Positions 55,404 to 64,000 of a stretch of DNA of 64,000 nt are shown here, one piece after another (position 1 is the stretch's first letter; the number at the start of each line of letters is the position of its first letter). The position numbers were made by a program, and so were the translations under genes. The notes under the pieces are model-generated. The model was given only the letters and a program-made list of their open reading frames with translations. It was not told the DNA's origin and made no database searches. The stretch is from assembly GCF_932526225.1 (NCBI RefSeq), contig NC_064042.1:12039040-12103039 (forward strand), given 5' to 3'. Origin of the DNA: Nematostella vectensis. Its lineage: Eukaryota; Cnidaria; Anthozoa; Actiniaria; Edwardsiidae.

Positions 55404-55522
55404 TCGATCTCGTACCAGAACAATGAATATAATACACCAAAAACTGGTCTGGCAGTCTGCCCTGAAGAAGTCTTATTAAAGACGAAAATTTGACAGAGTC
55501 GATTTCCAGTTTTTGGTGTATT
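55404..55522. mobile_element. Second copy of the palindromic AATACACCAAAAACTGG element
   Basis: Shares CGATCTCGTACCAGAACAAT and AATACACCAAAAACTGG with the copy at 32150-32265, and ends with the inverted CCAGTTTTTGGTGTATT. The centre differs and no longer pairs fully. Confidence 0.7.
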
Positions 55523-55524
55523 AC

Positions 55525-55795
55525 TTTCTAAGATAAGTTACATATAGGTTAAAGAATGTCTATAAGTCACTACTTTGTTATTGTTTACAATTAGTAACTA
55601 ATGTAACACAGGGACCCCACACAGGGAATCGACTACAAAATTAGGCTTGCTTTCCGCTCGCTGCGCTGCGCTCCGAGCAATAAGTTTAGATCATAGACGT
55701 CTCACACAGTATATTTACTTTCTAAGAAAAGTTACATATAGGTTAAAGAATGTCTATAAGTCACTACTTTGTTATTGTTTACAATTAGTAATACG
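55525..55795. repeat. ~90-bp direct duplication
   Basis: 55527-55610 and 55710-55793 share GTTACATATAGGTTAAAGAA, TGTCTATAAGTCACTACTTT and GTTATTGTTTACAATTAGTA almost without change, about 180 bp apart. 53835-56415 otherwise contains no gene I can support. Confidence 0.85.
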
Positions 55796-55952
55796 GAGTT
55801 ATTTGCAAAAAAAACTTTAAAATATTAATCCACGAATGTAGTCTGATATATTGATAACGATATCTAATTGAAAATATCACGGTACTCACTTAGCTCGATT
55901 AGCCGATGCAAATAAATACTTTTGCTGTGTGATGCTCATAAAGCAGCACCTT

Positions 55953-56415
55953 ATGGCCTAATCACACTAGGAGGACAAAGTTTGTCTGGCCGGGACAAAC
56001 AGCAAACCAAATTTTGTCCTGGCCGATCGATTGGCTTGTAAATCGCATTCGCACTAGAGGTCAGACAAAAAGCCGAACGCGACCCAAACGTCATTCAAAA
56101 TTAGACTCGGATTTCTCACGCGAAAAAGCTGATTTGCAGGGTTTGTTTACGTTTGATCACAATGCTTTCTCGGAATATTTTTGCGCAACTCATCGCCTTG
56201 GTAGTAAATCATTCTATAAATATCAAGAACAACAACTTCTGCTCAAGTCAAGCTTGGTGTTGATTGAAAAAACCTGTCAGATTTGACGTTTGGCCTATTT
56301 CTGGCGTGCTCAAGAGCAGGCCAGCTGCACCTTTGAAATTGCTCGGCTGCGACAAAAATTGTCCTGGCCATTTTTTAACAAAACAAACAAAATTTTGCCT
56401 AGTGCAAATAGGCCC
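55953..56415. mobile_element. DNA transposon remnant/MITE abutting an ENPP stop codon
   Basis: The left end GGCCTAATCACACTAGG and the right end CCTAGTGCAAATAGGCC are inverted, followed inward by GGACAAA and TTTTGTC words. About 460 bp. CTTA flanks both ends (possible target duplication). The right copy of CTTA contains the stop codon of the minus-strand ENPP gene. Confidence 0.65.
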
Positions 56416-58386
56416 TTACAAGCTGTTTACAGTTGCTAATAATACAACAATAAGAGTCACGCTAGCTGTCACAATGGTCACACCAGCACAGTGTGCTGGG
56501 CATGCAATACGTGCAGTAACATTAGAAACCGTGACATTAACAAATTGCGTGACATTCAGTCTCTCAGTTGGCTGCTCCGTGACTGTTTCGGGCTCAGGCT
56601 CTCTCAGCAAATCCATCATGTTGTCAAGAGAACCATTATTCGGAAGAGGCTCCATATCAAGTAGGTGGCACATTAAAGGGTAGAGGTCAACTGCGCGAAG
56701 GGACCTATTTGCGTAGTAGCCCTCCTTGAATGATGGCCCTCTGGCGTAGAATAGTGCTGCGAGCTCTTCGTTAGGCGCCCATCCGTGGTTCCCCCGTGTC
56801 CATGTCCCTTCGTGGTACTTGCTGTACCATTCGTAGCGCTCTGACCATCCCATCTCCACGTCCAGAAAGAGCGGGGGGTATCGTCTGTTGTTGCGGGAAT
56901 GGTACTCTTCTGGGACATCCTTACGAAGGTACACCTGTAGGAAAGCGGGGAAGAGATTTGATATATAGATTTTCATCACAGAAAAATTAACATGATCAGC
57001 AATTATTAAATTCAATGTTTGCGAATGAACATAATCGACTTGATTAATTCAATCTCATCACACCTAAAAATGTAACACACTACACGCCTTCTGATAACCT
57101 TCGTAACACATTGCACTGTGAAATGTCACACTTTCGTCTAACCTTAATAACGCACTGTGCCGTGACATGTCACATTTTCGTTACATTTCGCGCTTTATAT
57201 TAGCGTCCATGTGTGACATAATGCTCCGTGACATGCCACACTTTCGTCAAACTTTCATGTGCAAAACACCGCGCTGTGACATGACATGCTTTCGTCGAAC
57301 CTTCATAACACAATGAGCGGTGGGATGTCACACTTTCTACTAACATCCATGTGTTACATAATGCGCCGTGACGCCGTCACGCTTTCTATTATCTTAATTT
57401 GTATAAAACTGCACCGTTACTCTACTAACCTTCGCGTGCGGTATGCCCTGTAGCTCTTTGTAAACGCTTCCCACCAGCTCCGGTTTTACCCACATTCCCG
57501 GCTCGTGGTACAGATGGCTGCTGACGTATCTAAACACGTCAATCTGTCTCTCGCTGCTCGTCTCCACCATGCCGTGATCTGACAAGACCATCAGATTCAC
57601 TTTCTCTAATAACCCGTTCATCCTGAGCTGTGTGATGAGGTAGCCTACCGCGTGTCTGTCCGTGGTCTCCACCGATCGCAGATATTCTTTGCTATTGGGC
57701 CCATACTTGTGGCCATCGTAGTCTGTTTGCTCAAAGTAGAGTAGCAACAGCTCTGGAGGCTGTTCTGATTTGAGCCATTTGATCGCAGTCTCTATTCTGT
57801 TCCAGTAAGGGTCATTAAACCAATCAAACTTGCAGTGATAACCGTTATAAATTTTTCTTAACTGTTTTAAATCCTCTCCCTTGTACTTGGAACAATTAAC
57901 CGAGCAAACATGGTCAGCAAAGAAACTCGGTCTTCGCTCATAACTTGTGCTCGACGGCCAGAAATACGTGGCTGATTTTCGCCCCCTTTTTTCCATAGTT
58001 AGCCAAATAGGCTCGGACTCGTTGTAGAATTTCGGATCAAAGTTAGTGCAATCAGTCTCGATATGAAACGTCTCATCGTACAGTGGGTCGTAGAAATCGT
58101 TAGCGACGATGCCATGGCTTTCGGGCCAAAGTCCGGTCACGAATGTGGTATGAGTCGGGAACGTTGTAGTTGGGTTCACCGTTAGCATGTTCTTGGCCCA
58201 GACGCCTGTCTCAGCCAGGTAGTCAAAGTTAGGTGTGTCGGTCAAATTTCCGGACACAAACTGCCATCCTAAACCATCAGAAGACACAACTATCAAGGGA
58301 TACCTCTTGCTCGTTTGATCACGGACCCCTGAAGTTGAAAGAACTAAAAGAAGAACCCCAAAGATACAATGCGGAATGACATACAT
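56416..58386 (-). CDS. ENPP: ENPP4/5-like ectophosphodiesterase, intact
   Basis: Exon 58386-57430 (319 codons) and exon 56934-56416 (172 codons plus stop), joined in phase 0: 491 residues. Seen: signal peptide (CIFGVLLLVLSTSG), VVSSDGLGW (metal Asp), TFPTHTTFVTGLWPESHG (nucleophile Thr), YFEQTDYDGHKYGP and LSDHGMVE (metal ligands), GNHGWAPNEE (His), and a C-terminal hydrophobic segment (VTIVTASVTLIVVLLATV) suited to membrane or GPI anchoring. A threonine/asparagine-rich linker with several N-x-T sites precedes it. Length and order match ENPP4/5. The conserved FPNH Asn is Thr. It presumably acts on extracellular nucleotides or related phosphodiesters; substrate unknown. The neighbouring convergent paralogue shares the same single intron position. 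Confidence 0.93.
56990..57425. repeat. Minisatellite carrying the ENPP splice donor, copy B
   Basis: On the minus strand, degenerate units of about 60 bp contain GGTTAG, GAAAGTGTGACATGTCACGG and GTGTTACAC-like words, starting at the true donor (57429). The same unit fills the intron of the paralogue at 52865-53310. Confidence 0.8.
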
Positions 58387-61300
58387 ATTGTCGTCGTCTA
58401 ACGATTGACGAAAGCGTAAAAGAAGTCCAGAGTTTATACCGTCTGATTTGAGAGAAGGATGGCTATGTCGAAATCTACACCGCTAAGTATCTTTAACTGC
58501 AATAATTAATTGATTGCGGGATGTGGTTATCATTCATTCTGCCTATATGCTTCGATGGCTCGCTTTCTCTTTTTCTCAGCAAGAGCAGTTTGCTGCAGGA
58601 GGCTACATGTTTTCATAATATTTTATTATCATGTTATCATAACATACTTTCGATACAAGCTTGACACGCGAAAAGAACGCCCTTAAGTTTATGGGGAAAC
58701 GAGTTAATTCATCATTGCGTCTAGGCTCTTTGTTTTCAGAAATAATGTAAGGGCTGTCTTGTAAAGATAATAACTGATAATTCAAACGTATTTTAACCAA
58801 AATAGCCCGCAATAATCCCGCAAAATCTAGATACTGATTGCATTTGATTGACGCAAACAGATTGAGTCGTATGGTAGGTTGTAAATAATGCAACACACTA
58901 GAGTCTACAAAGAAAATCACACCTCAGGGGCATAACAACATGACCGCAAAGTTCAGACACTCAAATTACCTTTAAGGGTCTCTGCCATAGCCGCCGTTTT
59001 GTCATCCTAGCAAAATAACCAGTGTGAGAAAACATTTTCATCGGCTGGTCATTTACCTTTCTATAATCAATTAAAAATGAAAACAAAGGTGTAGTTGGCT
59101 GGGTGAGGCCGCAAAAAGTATTGCTGGTCTCATCCCTTATCCATGATTATTTTCCATCAATGTTTTACTACTAATAAAATAGTGTTGTAATGTATGTGAA
59201 GTTCTTCTCAAGCATGAAAACATCTTTAAGAAACGTGCCATAAATCAGAGTTTCCAGGGGAAGATCCAGATTAGAGGAGGAGGCCTGAGATAACGGACGA
59301 GAACTTTAACGCGGATCCTGCAAAAGTTCTGTCCTGTTTACTAAGAAAAGCAGCGCCGCTAACCAGAATGAAGCTGCAATCTCCGATAATTTGTAACGGA
59401 AAAACGCGAAACGTTTTTCAAAATTGTAAAAGCAGTGTGTCTATTGGAAGTTTCCTAGATTCTTTTGTCTCTTGTCGGTTAAGATTTTCGTCGACTGCTT
59501 TAACATACTAACTAAACATTTTGACCTCTTTACGTTAACAGCTACAAAAAGGTATAGATCCGCGCTTGGGATTTGTTGCAAGACTAAGCGGTTTTACACA
59601 CAAACTCGCCCTACCCTCCTTAAAAAAGATTTTTTTATAATGCTATAACCCTACAAGGGCCCGAATCGTTACCCAAATATCAGAACTGCTCGCAGTAATA
59701 GGTAATCGCATGCTTGCGGTGCATATTTTGGTGTGCTTGAATGCTCGCCATCATGGAAAACGGGAAACGATTAGTCGGACTTTAGAACATCCTCGAAAAC
59801 CCAGGGGTATTTTCTTCTAACGTTTCACTCGCGAGTGATAAAATTAGAACGGGAAACATGGGAAAACGAACGCTTCATAATATCGGAGCTCCCACGCGGC
59901 GCGAAGCGCTGAGTGAGCCCCATACCTAAGAAAATATGGTAACAAATATTGGTAACCCATCGACTCGAGTTTTGGTGACGCATGTCCGTCCGTCCGTCCG
60001 TCCCCCCCTAAAAGCATCGTATGACAACCAAACTTGGCAGGTGTCATGTATGTGTCAAGAGAGGTGTAAAACTGTGGTCAGGTGGTTTGTGACATCATCG
60101 ATGACGTCACTTTAAGCAAAACTATCCCGATGCATATCTATATTCATATCTCCTAAACGAAACATCATATGACAACTAAACTTGGTATGTCATGTGTGTG
60201 TCAAGGGGTGCACCAATACAGTCACGTGATTGTGACGTCATCGATGACGTCAATAGAAGTAAAAATATGCTGACGTCATCAAAATAAAATAAAAAATCAT
60301 ATTTCACAACACCGTATGGCAACCCATCTCGGTAGGTGCCATGTAGGTGTCAAAGGGGGTGCAACAATATGGTCACGTGTTGAATGACGTCACTAAAAGC
60401 AAAAAACGTGATGAAAAGCAAAAACATTAAAATCTCTTGAATGAAACATTGTTTCACAACCAAACTTGGCAGGTGACATGTTGGTGTCAAGGGGGGTGCA
60501 CAGATATGGTCACGTGATTTGTGACGTCATCAATGACGTCACTAGAAGCACAAATATGCTGACGTCATCAAAATAAAAAAATATATATTTCATTAAAAAA
60601 ACATTGTATGACAACCAAACTCGGTAGGTGTCATGTTGGTGTCAAGGGGAGGGGTGATCCAATATGGTCACGTGATTGTGACGTCATCAATGTAGAAAAC
60701 ATTCATATCTCGTGAAAGAAACATTGTATAACAACCACACTTGGAAGCTGTCATGTATGTGTCAAGGGCGGTGCCAAGATATGGTCACGTGATACGTGAC
60801 ATCATCGATGACGTCACTAAAAGTAAAAACTACCCTGACGCCGAAACATCGTATGACAGCTAAACTTGTTATGTGTGTTTTATGTGGGGGGAAGGGGGTT
60901 TAACAAATTGGGTGGGAGATTTGTGAAATCGTTGAAATCGTCAAAAACAAAAATATAATAATAATATTCAAAATTTCTAGACTGTTAAGCGAAAGTGAAG
61001 CAAAGATTTTGTCGTTTGGTCACAACACACAAAGAAATCATTGCAGCAATCAGTTGGTTTCTATTTGTTAGTTTTAAATGCTAAAATTGTAACTCTAATA
61101 TTTTGGCCTTTTGCGGCTCGGTGAAAAATCGGTTTTACGTTTTTTGTCTCCCCCCTCCCCTATAATAGACTTTATTGTTCGAGCCGTTTCAGGAGCCTGG
61201 CTCTAGCTTGTCATGACACGAATAGCGGAGTTCAGAAGTCAATGAATGGAAAACTGCTTCTACTGGTTGCGACGACAGTGCGCTATTAGACTTATCCGGC

Positions 61301-61427
61301 TCTTAAGAGTCGCAGCAAGCCGATGTTTACCACCAGGAAGGTCGAATGTAAAGCCTAAAATGCAAGAATTATCAAGAGCTCAACACGCGTTGAGTTGCGA
61401 TGGAATATTCGACAAAATCTGAGTAGG
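58387..61427. other. Intergenic, ENPP to Ig gene
   Basis: It holds a degraded fragment of the TTAA MITE family (about 59385-59510) and the tandem array at 59985-60960. Frames at 58603-58920 and 59844-60047 show no domain. Nothing else recognised. Confidence 0.55.
59985..60960. repeat. ~140-bp tandem repeat rich in CRE and E-box palindromes
   Basis: About seven units beginning near 60019, 60166, 60309, 60447, 60603, 60722 and 60847 with TATGACAACCAAACTTGG. Each continues with GGTGTCATGT, TGTGTCAAGG, ATATGGTCACGTGA and GTGACGTCATCGATGACGTC. So each unit carries a CACGTG box and usually one or two TGACGTCA palindromes. A short CCGT run precedes it (59985-60004). Confidence 0.85.
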
Positions 61428-63073
<1,646 letters not shown>

Positions 63074-63192
63074 GTGTGTATTAGTAAGCGTTACTATAGA
63101 TCAGGTACCTCTCTCCAAAAGGCTAGGCACTACATGGAATTTAGGACAAGTATCCCCCTTATTCCTCAAAAGGTGACGGAAAGAAAAGGCTT

Positions 63193-63310
63193 CAGGCGCG
63201 TACCAAGATTGGCTCAGAGGGGATGCGCAGTCATAGGTATCATATGAAAAAGCATAGTATTTGAAGATCCCTTAATAAGAAATGACCCACTTTTTGGCCG
63301 CGCGCGCCTG
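63193..63310. mobile_element. CAGGCGCG MITE, copy 3
   Basis: Begins CAGGCGCGTACCAAGATTGG and ends GGCCGCGCGCGCCTG, so the ends are inverted. It shares GCGCAGTCATAGGTATCATA and AAGAAATGACCCAC with the copy at 38470. Confidence 0.75.
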
Positions 63311-63476
63311 GGCTATATGCTCGTCATCCCCCAGGGCGAAAGGAAAACACATGCTTATATCCCTTCCTTCCCCGAGGGCAATAACAGTTCATCACACAAG
63401 ACCGTGATAAAAACAATAAAGAGCCATGCCCCCTTTTGTCAAGCCTACGGGTCTGAACAACGATAACCCCATGAGC

Positions 63477-63840
63477 TAGACATGAGCAAAAAATGGCAAA
63501 ATTAAAATTGTAAGGTTGTGTTAGGTTACATTTTGCTTATATTTTGCCTAGAGGTTCCTTGCATAATATATAACAAAATAAGCTTTAGTATTTTTGGTAG
63601 ATGATCCGTTCTTGAGATATGATTGAGCAAAGTTGCCATAAATCATGAAAAAAGTAGCAATTTCGCCCAAATTGGGCAATTTCAGACAAATCAAGAGTCT
63701 CAAGAACGGATTATCTACCAAAAAATACTAAAGCTTATTTTGTTTTATATTACACAAGGAACATCTATGCAAATAATCAAGCGAATGTAAGCTAACACGA
63801 CCTTACAATTTGAAGTTTGCCATTTTTTGCTCCTGTCCAT
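63477..63840. mobile_element. ~360-bp foldback element
   Basis: Two arms of about 160 bp pair over their whole length: GAGCAAAAAATGGCAAA, AATTGTAAGGT and TAAGCTTTAGTATTTTTGGT on the left against TTTGCCATTTTTTGCTC, ACCTTACAATT and ACCAAAAAATACTAAAGCTT on the right, around a centre at about 63660. No coding capacity. Confidence 0.85.
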
Positions 63841-64000
63841 AAGCTATAATATTTTAATAGCGCAAAATTAGTCTTTACATATATTCCCAAAGCTTGTGAT
63901 TCACGCTTTCTTACTGATTCTCCCGTAAATATGGTTTGTTATATTTGTAACAAGCGCGCCCTCTTGGTAGGGAAACTTCTTTTAAAAAACTGTCTAATTG

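Overview
The window is eukaryotic, AT-rich animal DNA with short exons, canonical GT-AG introns, many miniature inverted-repeat transposons (MITEs) and many tandem repeats. The gene content fits a cnidarian, most likely an anthozoan (a sea anemone such as Nematostella is a guess from memory): a secreted ShKT-domain peptide, ENPP ectoenzymes, a V-set-like Ig protein and a divergent voltage-sensor channel. No prokaryotic operon, CRISPR array, rRNA or intact tRNA gene was seen. All exon models were joined by hand from splice sites and reading phase.

Layout: 1-3365 (+) is the 3' part of an uncharacterised gene next to a 45-bp minisatellite. 3876-10935 (-) is a 10-exon ZBBX-like B-box zinc-finger gene. 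Across a 1.5-kb spacer, 12486-27758 (+) is a complete endosomal-type Na+/H+ exchanger (NHE6/7/9 family) with two alternative first exons and three introns carrying U12-type (minor spliceosome) signals. One of those introns is filled by about 3 kb of 22-bp minisatellite. 29913-35788 (-) is an atypical rhodopsin-like GPCR. 37949-42430 (-) is an 11-exon four-helix voltage-sensor protein resembling the Hv1 proton channel. 44755-46565 (+) is a small secreted ShKT peptide gene with a damaged duplicate exon. 46.6-51.2 kb is gene-poor. 51896-53834 (+) and 56416-58386 (-) are convergent ENPP4/5-like paralogues, the first with two homopolymer frameshifts. 61428-63073 (+) begins a secreted or membrane Ig-domain gene that may run past the window.

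I see no single new multi-gene system. The genes look like an ordinary syntenic stretch. The most notable signals are the triple U12-type intron gene with paired first exons, the loss of the third S4 arginine in the Hv1-like protein, the Asn-to-Thr change in the catalytic FPNH motif of both ENPPs, a splice-donor-containing minisatellite shared by the ENPP paralogues, and several near-perfect foldback elements.
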